A DNA stretch of 8,233 nucleotides, taken from contig CAMLRH010000113.1 of the NCBI GenBank assembly GCA_946482375.1, positions 1 to 8,233 on the forward strand, read 5' to 3'. Position numbers and translations under genes: made by a program. Source of the DNA: an uncultured Caulobacteraceae bacterium (GTDB lineage Bacteria > Pseudomonadota > Alphaproteobacteria > Caulobacterales > Caulobacteraceae). The notes under the pieces were generated by a model. That model was not told where the DNA came from and did no database searches. It worked only from the letters and a program-made list of their open reading frames with translations. Each line of letters opens with the position of its first letter. The first letter of the stretch is position 1. This document shows, one piece after another, positions 1 through 5,313 of this stretch.

Positions 1-479
1 TCGGCGGTCATGCCGATGTTGATCTCCTGCACCACGAAGAAGGCGTCGGCGCTGGCATAACGGATGTCGCAGGCGCTGGTGAAATCGACGGCCCCGCCGA
101 TGACGCCGCCCTGCACCGCCACGATCACCGGCATGCGCGCTTCATCGAGGCAGGAGAAGGTGTCCTGCAGGTGATGGATGTGGCGGCGGAAGCTTTCGGC
201 GGCGTTCTGCTTGTCGCCAGCCAGCAGCGAGACGCCCTCGCCGTCGGTGAAGACCGACAGGTCCATGCCGGCCGAGAAGTGCTTGCCGGTCGAGGAGATG
301 ACGATGCAGCGGGCCCGCGCCTTGTCGTCGATGTCGCGCACGATGGCCGGCAGCTCGTTCCAGAACGCCCGGTTCATCGCGTTGAACGCCTCGGGCCGCT
401 TCAGCTGGATATGGGCGACGCCGCCCTCGATGGAGACGGAAAAACAGGTCCACTCGGCGGTGGTGGCGGGCGCGGTCAT
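1..479 (-). CDS. Crotonase-family enoyl-CoA hydratase/isomerase, dienoyl-CoA isomerase-like (3' end cut by window)
   Basis: The first 159 residues of a crotonase-fold protein are visible. The family acts on acyl-CoA thioesters in fatty-acid oxidation. The CoA-binding/oxyanion segment is HFSAGMDLS (residues 67-75), and the second oxyanion stretch is GGVIGGAVD (124-132). Asp132, Glu152 (in VVQEIN) and the incomplete last codon GA? at residue 160 (Asp or Glu) line up with the Asp176/Glu196/Asp204 set of rat peroxisomal delta3,5-delta2,4-dienoyl-CoA isomerase ECH1. CDIRYASADAFF is also close to that branch. This points to isomerase rather than plain hydratase activity, although bacterial members are usually annotated only as enoyl-CoA hydratase. 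The ATG at 477-479 has GGAGG (489-493) nine bases upstream. About 100-120 C-terminal residues should lie beyond the left edge. The gene is divergent from the glycine-zipper gene across a 117-base gap. The fold is near certain and the exact reaction is inferred. Confidence 0.9.
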   Translation of the reverse strand, partial: MTAPATTAEWTCFSVSIEGGVAHIQLKRPEAFNAMNRAFWNELPAIVRDIDDKARARCIVISSTGKHFSAGMDLSVFTDGEGVSLLAGDKQNAAESFRRHIHHLQDTFSCLDEARMPVIVAVQGGVIGGAVDFTSACDIRYASADAFFVVQEINIGMTA

Positions 480-596
480 GGGGGCGATCCTCCGATTTGG
501 GCGCCATTCTCCGCCCGTGACGCTGCGACACGCAAGCCAAGCGGTGTATTAACCGCTACGGTATAGCTTGTTCCCATAAATCCCCTGGAGAACGCC
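480..596. promoter_or_regulatory. Divergent promoter region with a short dyad
   Basis: This 117-base gap must carry the promoters of both the crotonase gene (minus) and the glycine-zipper gene (plus). It contains an inverted repeat AGCGGT (540-545) and ACCGCT (552-557) with a 6-base spacer. Just after it is a TATAGC (562-567) that could serve as a plus-strand -10. On the minus strand the same place reads GCTATACC, 7 of 8 to the Caulobacter housekeeping -10 GCTANAWC. No good -35 is visible for either. The dyad is placed where an operator would be, but no regulator is known. Confidence 0.3.
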
Positions 597-1367
597 ATGC
601 GCGCAGCCATCGCCCTTTCCGCCCTTCTCGCCGTCACCGGCGCGGCCCCCGCCGCCCACGCCCAGACCGGCCCGCTCGCCTCGATCTTCGGCTGCAGCGC
701 GCCCGGCGCGAAGCAGGAGGGCGGCGCGGTCCTCGGCGCCGTACTTGGCGGCCTCATCGGCAACCAGGTGGCCAAGAACGAGCGCGAACTCGGCACGGTG
801 CTGGGTGCGGCGCTGGGCGCGGCCGCCGGCTCGTGGATCGGCTGTCGCATGCAGTCGACCGACCAGGCCCGCGCGCAATCGGCCATGCAGGCGGCGCTGG
901 ACCAAGGCCAGACGCAGAGCTGGAGCAATCCGCAGACGGGCGCGTCGGGCCGGGTGAACATCGTTTCGTCGAGCTATGGCCCGCCGATCGCGGGCGCGAA
1001 CCTGCGGTACGGCCACGGCGTGCAGGCGCTCGCCACCTATGAGCAGACGTCCAGCCAATACGTCGTCAACTCGCAGGCCAACCTTCGCGCCGCGCCCAGC
1101 CTCAACAGTGCGAAGCTGGGCAAGCTGGCGGCGGGCGAGAGCTTCGATGCGCTGGGCAAGGTTCCGAACCAGCCGTGGATTCTCGCCGGGCGCTATGGCC
1201 AGGCGCTGGGCTACGTCTCGGAAAGCCTGGTTCGGCCCAGCGGCTATTCCGTCGCCTCCTGCCGCGTGGTCGACCAGACCATCAACGCGCCGGGCTACGG
1301 CTCGACGACCGAGCGCTACAACGCCTGCCGCGACCAGGCCGGCCAGTGGCAGGTGACGCGGGTCTAG
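597..1367 (+). CDS. Secreted glycine-zipper / SH3b surface-antigen-like protein
   Basis: A 256-residue envelope protein. Residues 1-22 form a Sec signal peptide ending AHA, with predicted cleavage before QTG. Residues 42-82 are a glycine zipper (GAVLGAVLGGLIG, then GTVLGAALGAAAGSWIG) of the Rickettsia 17-kDa surface antigen type. These insert into or pack against membranes. The motif SWSNPQTGASGRV (108-120) is usual just after such zippers. Residues about 152-214 look like a bacterial SH3b domain (ANLRAAPS, KLGKLAAGESF, GYVSESLV), which often binds cell wall. The C-terminal part, with CRVVDQT (222-228) and YNACRDQAGQW (241-251), matches the end of the RT0821/Lpp0805-type surface antigen domain, so SH3b seems inserted within that domain. 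There are four Cys (33, 83, 222, 244). No lipobox is visible, so it is probably periplasmic or outer-membrane-associated. The ATG has GGAG (587-590) six bases upstream. The stop overlaps the convergent DUF488 gene. The exact role is unknown. Confidence 0.85.
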   Translation: MRAAIALSALLAVTGAAPAAHAQTGPLASIFGCSAPGAKQEGGAVLGAVLGGLIGNQVAKNERELGTVLGAALGAAAGSWIGCRMQSTDQARAQSAMQAALDQGQTQSWSNPQTGASGRVNIVSSSYGPPIAGANLRYGHGVQALATYEQTSSQYVVNSQANLRAAPSLNSAKLGKLAAGESFDALGKVPNQPWILAGRYGQALGYVSESLVRPSGYSVASCRVVDQTINAPGYGSTTERYNACRDQAGQWQVTRV

Positions 1368-1801
1368 AGATCCGCCACCTCCACCCCCGCCCGGTCGGCG
1401 ATCAGGTCGGCGACGATGCGGCGGTGGCAGATCGCCGCTTCCGCCTCGTAGCAGAGCAGCGCGGCCTTGCGCTGCGTCGCCACCTCGGCGGCGTAGGCGA
1501 GCGCGAGCTGGGCCTCGGGTTCTTCCAGGTGGCGTTCGTAGATGGCGTGCATCTCCTTCACGCGCCCGGCGCGGGCGGCGATGCGGCCGTCCTTCGGCGT
1601 GCCGAGGTCGCGCAGGTGCAGGTAGTCGATGCCGGCGTCGTGCAGGCTGCCGGCCAGCAGGGTCTTGGAGAAGCCGGCCCGTTTGGAAGAGGCGACCGCG
1701 CGAACGTCGATGACGATATCGACCCCGGCCTCCTTCAGCCGGTCGATGACGTCGGCCTGGGTGGCGGATTCGTAGCCGATGGTGGCGAGCGGGTGAGCCA
1801 T
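1364..1801 (-). CDS. DUF488 domain-containing protein
   Basis: A 145-residue cytosolic protein with the DUF488 hallmarks in order: TIGYES (7-12), DVRAV (32-36), KRAGFSK (40-46), LGTPK (66-70) and the cysteine-containing CYEAEAAICHRR (117-128). The two Cys and the His/Arg of the last motif are the usual conserved residues. The family is widespread in bacteria and has no settled biochemical function. I chose the ATG at 1799-1801 because TIGYES normally lies a few residues from the N terminus and because AAGGGA sits just upstream, although the spacing is short. Two longer in-frame starts exist, ATG at 1811-1813 and GTG at 1829-1831, and neither has a good Shine-Dalgarno. The TAG stop shares a CTAG with the stop of the convergent glycine-zipper gene. 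It is divergent from the alpha/beta hydrolase across only 68 bases. Confidence 0.88.
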   Translation of the reverse strand: MAHPLATIGYESATQADVIDRLKEAGVDIVIDVRAVASSKRAGFSKTLLAGSLHDAGIDYLHLRDLGTPKDGRIAARAGRVKEMHAIYERHLEEPEAQLALAYAAEVATQRKAALLCYEAEAAICHRRIVADLIADRAGVEVADL

Positions 1802-1869
1802 TGTCCCTTGCATGTGGTTAGGGCGGGTCACTACTTCTAGCGCCTTCCCGAGCAGGAGTGTTTCCCGGC
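1802..1869. promoter_or_regulatory. Short divergent promoter region, DUF488 / hydrolase
   Basis: Sixty-eight bases separate the two divergent start codons, so promoters and untranslated leaders for both genes must overlap here or extend into coding sequence. On the plus strand, TTGCAT (1808-1813) and ACTACTTC (1830-1837, 6 of 8 to GCTANAWC) could be -35 and -10 elements, but the match is weak. AGGAG at 1854-1858 is the hydrolase Shine-Dalgarno. Confidence 0.3.
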
Positions 1870-2772
1870 ATGGACGCCGCCGTTTTTCACGAGCCCAGGC
1901 GGCGCTTCATCGCCATCGACAGCCGCGCGGGCGGGGGTGAGATGGCCGCGCTGGACTTCGGCCCGGAGGATCGGCCCGTCGATGTCGTCTTCCTGCACGC
2001 CAACGGTTTCAACGCCCTGACCTACCGCTCCATCCTGGGGCCGCTGGCGGCGGGTCTGCGGGTGCTCGCCGTCGATCAGCGGGGGCATGGCGCCAGCCGC
2101 CTTGAGGCCAAGCCCGAAGGCCGCCGGTCGTGGAAGGACTTCCGCGACGATCTGGTCGCGCTGCTGGATGCGCTCGATCAGCCGCCGGTGGTGCTGTCGG
2201 GGCATTCGATGGGCGGCACGGTCAGCCTGCTCGCCGCCGCCGAGCGGCCCAAGCGGGTCAGTTCGCTGGTGCTGTTCGACCCGGTCATCATGCCGAGGCT
2301 GGTGGCGCTCTACGCCCATGCGCCGTGGACGTCGGGAAAGCTCTGGCGGCGAATGCCGATTGCGCAAGGCGCGATGCGCCGCCGCTCCGTGTTCGACAGC
2401 CGTGAGGCGGCGTTCAAGGCCTACAAGGGCCGCGGCGCCTTCAAGACCTGGCCGGACGCGGTAATCGCCGACTATGTCGCGGGCGGCTTCGTCGATACGC
2501 CGGACGGCAAGGTGACGCTGGCCTGCCCGCCGGAGTGGGAGGCCTCCAGCTACGCCGCTCAGGGCCACGACCCATGGCGCGAACTGCGCAAGGTGAAGGC
2601 GCCGGTCCGTATCCTGAAGGCCGAGCATGGTTCGACCTGCCGCGCGGGCGCCGGGCAGCTGCGGCGACGCCATCCGGGTCTGGTCATGGAGACCATCCCC
2701 GGCTCGACCCACTTTCTGCCGATGGAGCGCGCTGACCTCGTCCGCGACGCGCTGATGGACGCGGCGGTCTAG
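1870..2772 (+). CDS. Alpha/beta hydrolase
   Basis: A 300-residue soluble serine hydrolase with no signal peptide. The oxyanion HG-type motif is LHANGFN (42-48), followed by the second-strand signature VDQRGHGAS (68-76). The nucleophile elbow GHSMGG puts the catalytic Ser at 113, and GSTHFLPME supplies the catalytic His281. The acid is either Glu252 (KAEHGS), in the usual place after strand 7, or Asp137 (LFDPV) after strand 6; I cannot choose from sequence alone. A cap of roughly 60-90 residues (about 140-220, rich in Arg, Lys and Trp) interrupts the core. Substrate is not predictable; esterase, lipase-like or C-C hydrolase activity is possible. I start at ATG 1870 because AGGAG (1854-1858) lies 11 bases upstream. 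The in-frame GTG at 1858 overlaps that Shine-Dalgarno and is unlikely. The gene ends in a four-base convergent overlap with COQ9. Confidence 0.88.
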   Translation: MDAAVFHEPRRRFIAIDSRAGGGEMAALDFGPEDRPVDVVFLHANGFNALTYRSILGPLAAGLRVLAVDQRGHGASRLEAKPEGRRSWKDFRDDLVALLDALDQPPVVLSGHSMGGTVSLLAAAERPKRVSSLVLFDPVIMPRLVALYAHAPWTSGKLWRRMPIAQGAMRRRSVFDSREAAFKAYKGRGAFKTWPDAVIADYVAGGFVDTPDGKVTLACPPEWEASSYAAQGHDPWRELRKVKAPVRILKAEHGSTCRAGAGQLRRRHPGLVMETIPGSTHFLPMERADLVRDALMDAAV

Positions 2773-3410
2773 CGGCCGTAGCGCAGGCGGCTGAGCGCGC
2801 CGGCCACATCGCGGGCGACTTCGACGGGCTTGATGCCCGCCTTCCACTTCTCGAAGGCCATGACGTTGTCGATGGAGCGGTCGAGGTGGGCGAGCGCTTC
2901 CTCGCGGCCCGAGGCCATGTCGATGGCGAGACAGGTGACGAGGATGCCCGAGAGGATGGCGCGCTTGGAGTAGTGGTTCTCGTCGGTCGCCGTGTCCCCC
3001 GCCCAGCGCCACAGATGATCGGCGCTTTCCCAGACGAGCCTGAGCGCCAGCGGCAGGTTGGTCGGCAGCGACAGGAAACCCGCCCAGCGGCGTACCGCCG
3101 CCTCGTGCGCCCGGGCGGCGTCGAGACGGGCGACGACGCCCGCGCGGATGCGTTCGCGGATCTTCAGCGTCGCGGGATCGACGGCCGACAGGGCGGCCAG
3201 CGCGGCGGCGTCATGGCGGCGTGACAGCAGGGCGGCGAGGTCTCGGGCGCCGTGGGGTAGCAGCAGGTCAGCTTCCGGCTCGCTGAGCCCGGCGGCCTTG
3301 GCGGCGGCCAGTGCGGTAGCCCCGCTCCAACCCATCGTCGGGACCAGCCGGACAGCCTCGTCCAGCACCCGCTGCTCGGTCTCGCTCGCCCAGTCGCTGG
3401 TCTCGGTCAT
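2769..3410 (-). CDS. COQ9 family protein (ubiquinone biosynthesis accessory factor)
   Basis: A 213-residue homologue of COQ9, a TetR-fold lipid-binding protein that in mitochondria helps the COQ7 hydroxylase act on membrane-embedded quinone intermediates. Supporting features are an N-terminal helical region with PTMGWSGATALAAA (24-37) and LPHGARDLAA (51-60), then RWAGFLSLPTNLP (108-120). The family signature WAGDTATDENHYSKRA (136-151) follows, and then LDRSIDNVMAFEKWK (176-190). It has the length expected for alphaproteobacterial members. The protein is probably cytosolic and peripheral to the inner membrane. The ATG at 3408-3410 has no clear Shine-Dalgarno upstream. The 3' end overlaps the alpha/beta hydrolase stop at CTAG. 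It is divergent from rpsU with a 169-base gap. The alternative reading as a TetR regulator is less likely because the COQ9 signature is present and no helix-turn-helix match stands out. Confidence 0.9.
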   Translation of the reverse strand: MTETSDWASETEQRVLDEAVRLVPTMGWSGATALAAAKAAGLSEPEADLLLPHGARDLAALLSRRHDAAALAALSAVDPATLKIRERIRAGVVARLDAARAHEAAVRRWAGFLSLPTNLPLALRLVWESADHLWRWAGDTATDENHYSKRAILSGILVTCLAIDMASGREEALAHLDRSIDNVMAFEKWKAGIKPVEVARDVAGALSRLRYGR

Positions 3411-3448
3411 GCGGCTGATTTACACCGGCTTTTCCGCCTCGTCGCGCA

Positions 3449-3477
3449 TGGACAAGGTCAACACCTTCTGTTATCTC
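3449..3477 (+). promoter_or_regulatory. Candidate rpsU promoter
   Basis: TGGACAA (3449-3455), 14 bases, then GTTATCTC (3470-3477) resembles the Caulobacter housekeeping pattern TTGACGS - 10 to 14 bases - GCTANAWC, with mismatches in both boxes. A start near 3484 would give rpsU a leader of about 95 bases. No better candidate is visible in the gap, but the match is only moderate. Confidence 0.3.
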
Positions 3478-3489
3478 GCCCGCCTCGCA

Positions 3490-3557
3490 CCGCAGGCCCG
3501 CCCTGCGGACGCACCCGTTTTGTTTTTTCGACCGCCACGCCGCTAAGGCCAGCGGCG
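3490..3557 (+). promoter_or_regulatory. Structured rpsU leader: two hairpins flanking a T-rich tract
   Basis: Hairpin 1 is a perfect 7-bp stem, CCGCAGG (3490-3496) with CCTGCGG (3502-3508). A T-rich run of 11 bases (3518-3528, one G inside) follows nine bases later. Hairpin 2 is a perfect 7-bp stem, CGCCGCT (3538-3544) with AGCGGCG (3551-3557), ending nine bases before the rpsU Shine-Dalgarno. The T run is too far from hairpin 1 for a typical intrinsic terminator. Such an arrangement could control rpsU translation or attenuation, as is common for ribosomal-protein mRNAs. I do not recognise it as a named leader family. Confidence 0.4.
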
Positions 3558-3579
3558 GGCAGCCGAAGGAGAGAGACCT

Positions 3580-3816
3580 CTGGTTCAGATTTTCGTCCGC
3601 GACAACAACGTCGATCAGGCGCTCAAGGCCCTGAAGAAGAAGATGCAGCGCGAAGGCTCGTTCCGCGAGATGAAGCGCCACGTCCACTACGAAAAGCCCT
3701 CCGAGAAACGCGCCCGCCAGAAGGCGGAAGCCGTGCGCCGGGCTCGCAAGCTGGCCCGCAAGCGGGCCCAGCGCGAAGGCCTGATCGCCGCGCCGAAGAA
3801 GCCCGCCGCGCGGTAG
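3580..3816 (+). CDS. rpsU: 30S ribosomal protein S21 (apparent CTG start)
   Basis: A 78-residue basic protein of the small ribosomal subunit platform, near the 3' end of 16S rRNA, where S21 assists initiation. The sequence is unmistakable: [20 protein letters not shown] (2-21), [20 protein letters not shown] (24-43), then the Arg/Lys-rich tail [16 protein letters not shown] (53-68) and a short APKKPAAR end. Alignment with other S21 proteins puts Val2 (GTT, 3583) right after the initiator. The preceding codon is CTG (3580-3582), and between it and the in-frame TAA at 3544-3546 there is no ATG, GTG or TTG. AAGGAG (3566-3571) lies eight bases before the CTG, an ideal distance. The next in-frame ATG (3640) would remove the conserved N terminus. 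A sequencing error seems less likely than a genuine CTG start but is possible. A strong terminator follows at 3838-3861, so the gene is probably monocistronic. Confidence 0.95.
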   Translation: MVQIFVRDNNVDQALKALKKKMQREGSFREMKRHVHYEKPSEKRARQKAEAVRRARKLARKRAQREGLIAAPKKPAAR

Positions 3817-3837
3817 GGTTCTTCCCGCGCAACGATG

Positions 3838-3861
3838 AAGCCGCCTCCGGGCGGCTTTTTT
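3838..3861 (+). terminator. Intrinsic terminator of rpsU
   Basis: GCCGCC (3840-3845), loop TCCG, GGCGGC (3850-3855), followed directly by six T (3856-3861). Two A just before the stem can pair with the first T residues. It begins 22 bases after the rpsU stop codon and is a textbook rho-independent terminator. Confidence 0.92.
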
Positions 3862-3879
3862 GTTGTCCGCCGCCGATCT

Positions 3880-4031
3880 CCCTTCCCCCTCGAGGGGGGA
3901 AGGGTCGGGGATGGGGGTGAGGGCAGTGAAGTGAGAGGCGGGCGCGGTGGGCTCAGCGCCCTACAGCGCTCATTGCTTAAGCTCAGCGACCACACCCTCC
4001 ACCCAACCCTCCTCCCCTCGAGGGAGGAGGG
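3880..4031. repeat. Inverted pair of CTCGAG-centred palindromes (REP/BIME-like)
   Basis: A left palindrome (3880-3904) is built as CCCTTCCCCC around TCGA, with G-rich complement and one extra G. A right palindrome (4007-4031) is built as CCCTCCTCCCC around TCGA, with one unpaired C. The left one is followed by a G-rich tail (3905-3923), and the right one is preceded by the C-rich counterpart (3989-4006), so the two units point in opposite directions. The 65-base middle holds a direct repeat GCTCAGCG (3951-3958 and 3981-3988) and a small dyad AGCGC/GCGCT (3955-3959, 3966-3970). The right palindrome ends two bases before the TAA (4033-4035) of the ABC permease, so it would form a stem at the end of that mRNA. 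No gene is supported in this stretch. Confidence 0.6.
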
Positions 4032-4032
4032 C

Positions 4033-5313
4033 TTATTCCGCCCGCCGCAGCCGGGCGAGCAGGCCGCGGAAGCCGATGCGGCCGGTGGACAGCGCGCCGG
4101 TGCGGAAGGCCTTGCCGGCGATCCAGATCACGACGGCGATGGTGAGCGCCATCAGGAGGCCCGTGCCGACGACTTGCCACAGCGGCGGCTCGCCGGCGGC
4201 GCGCGCGGCCATGATGAAGGGCGTGAAGGGGGGCACCCAACTCAGCGCCTCGAGGATCGCCGAATCCGGCCTCGTTATCGACTGGGCCATGAAGATGATG
4301 GGGATGGTCAGCACGATCATCACCGGCCCCAGCATGGTCTGGGCCTCGCGCGTGGTCTCGCAGAAGGCGCCGACGGCGATGAACAGCGAGGCGTACATCA
4401 GGTAGCCGCCGACGAGGTAGATGGCGAAGTAGAAGATCAGCCCCTTGCCCATCAGGACGGCGAAGACGTCGCGGGCGATCTCCGGGTTGGCCGCCACCAG
4501 CGCCGAACCGCCCAGCGCGGCCCAGACGGCGAGCACGGTGGCGGTGACGCCGGCGGCGCCGAGGATCTTGCCGAACATGATCTCGGGCGCGGAGGCCGAC
4601 GACAGTAGCACCTCGAGGATGCGGCTCGATTTCTCCTCGATGATGGAGTTCAGCAGGATGCCCGCGCCGGTGAAGATCACCGACCACAGCAGCATGCCCA
4701 TGACGAAGCCGACGATGCCGGGCAGCCGGTCGCGCAGGGAAACCTCGCCCTTTGCGGCCTTTGGCGAGAAGGCGGTGACCTTGGGCAAGAGCGAGTCGAG
4801 CGCCCGGATCTGGTCGGGCGCCATGCCGGCAGCCTTCAGCCGCTCGCCGCGCATGGCCCCGGTGACGACGCCGGTCACGGCCTGCTCCAGCGAACGGTTG
4901 AGGACCGAGGCGCTCCAGAAGTCGATGGCCGTCGTCTCGCCCTGGCCGTGGATGATGGCGACGGCGTCCAGCTTGCGGCCGTCGGGCAGGGTCTTCTCGC
5001 CAAGGAGGTACGACCGCAGTGCGGCCGAGGCGGCCTGCGGACTGTCGATGGCGACGGGCGAGGTGACGATCATCGCCTGTGGCTTGCCGGAAGAGCCGAC
5101 GGCTTCCAGCCGGGGTTTCACGATCCGCTCGAAGTCGTGGCCGCTGAGGTCGATGACGGCCAGCGTCGGTGTCGGGGCCGAGCGCTCCAGCATCATCGGT
5201 GTCCCGCCGGCCACGAACAGGCCGACCGGCATCAGGATCATCGAGAGCCAGAAGCCGATGGTCTTGATGTAGGCGATGTACTCGCGCCAGGCGATGCGGA
5301 GCAGCCGGGTCAT
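4033..5313 (-). CDS. ABC-2 type transporter permease, NatB-like
   Basis: A 426-residue inner-membrane exporter subunit. One N-terminal transmembrane helix (about 19-38) is followed by a large extracytoplasmic domain (about 40-198). A cluster of five helices then follows (about 199-222, 249-275, 289-312, 327-345 and 379-400). The segment IIEEKSSRILEVLLSSASAPEIMFGKILG region (224-252) is the hallmark coupling-helix stretch of the NatB/YhaP family (COG1668), which in Bacillus subtilis exports sodium. Many homologues have unknown substrates. The start ATG (5311-5313) overlaps the TGA of the upstream ATPase gene as ATGA, which implies translational coupling and a two-subunit transporter. A GAGG lies within the ATPase end four bases upstream. 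The gene ends with TAA at 4033-4035, next to a palindrome. Substrate assignment to sodium would be a guess. Confidence 0.93.
   Translation of the reverse strand: MTRLLRIAWREYIAYIKTIGFWLSMILMPVGLFVAGGTPMMLERSAPTPTLAVIDLSGHDFERIVKPRLEAVGSSGKPQAMIVTSPVAIDSPQAASAALRSYLLGEKTLPDGRKLDAVAIIHGQGETTAIDFWSASVLNRSLEQAVTGVVTGAMRGERLKAAGMAPDQIRALDSLLPKVTAFSPKAAKGEVSLRDRLPGIVGFVMGMLLWSVIFTGAGILLNSIIEEKSSRILEVLLSSASAPEIMFGKILGAAGVTATVLAVWAALGGSALVAANPEIARDVFAVLMGKGLIFYFAIYLVGGYLMYASLFIAVGAFCETTREAQTMLGPVMIVLTIPIIFMAQSITRPDSAILEALSWVPPFTPFIMAARAAGEPPLWQVVGTGLLMALTIAVVIWIAGKAFRTGALSTGRIGFRGLLARLRRAE

Noticed and set aside
142..540. A minus-strand reading frame over the crotonase start and the divergent gap
   Set aside because: It is a frame-shifted shadow of the crotonase gene, whose true frame is open to the window edge with clear family motifs.
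1858..1869. GTG at 1858 as the hydrolase start
   Set aside because: The GTG overlaps the AGGAG Shine-Dalgarno, leaving no spacing. The ATG at 1870 is the workable start.
1837..3012. A 391-residue minus-strand reading frame opposite the hydrolase
   Set aside because: It is antisense to the alpha/beta hydrolase and overlaps COQ9 in another frame. Both of those genes have clear family motifs, and this frame has none.
3490..3528. Hairpin 1 plus the T-rich run as an intrinsic terminator or attenuator before rpsU
   Set aside because: Nine bases separate the stem from the first T of the run, too many for a standard intrinsic terminator, so I list it only as leader structure.
3835..4608. A 257-residue plus-strand reading frame across the repeat and the 3' part of the permease
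   Set aside because: It begins inside the rpsU terminator, crosses the palindromes and then lies antisense to the well-supported ABC permease. Its composition (Gly, Arg, Asp, His, Glu rich) is what antisense frames look like in high-GC DNA.
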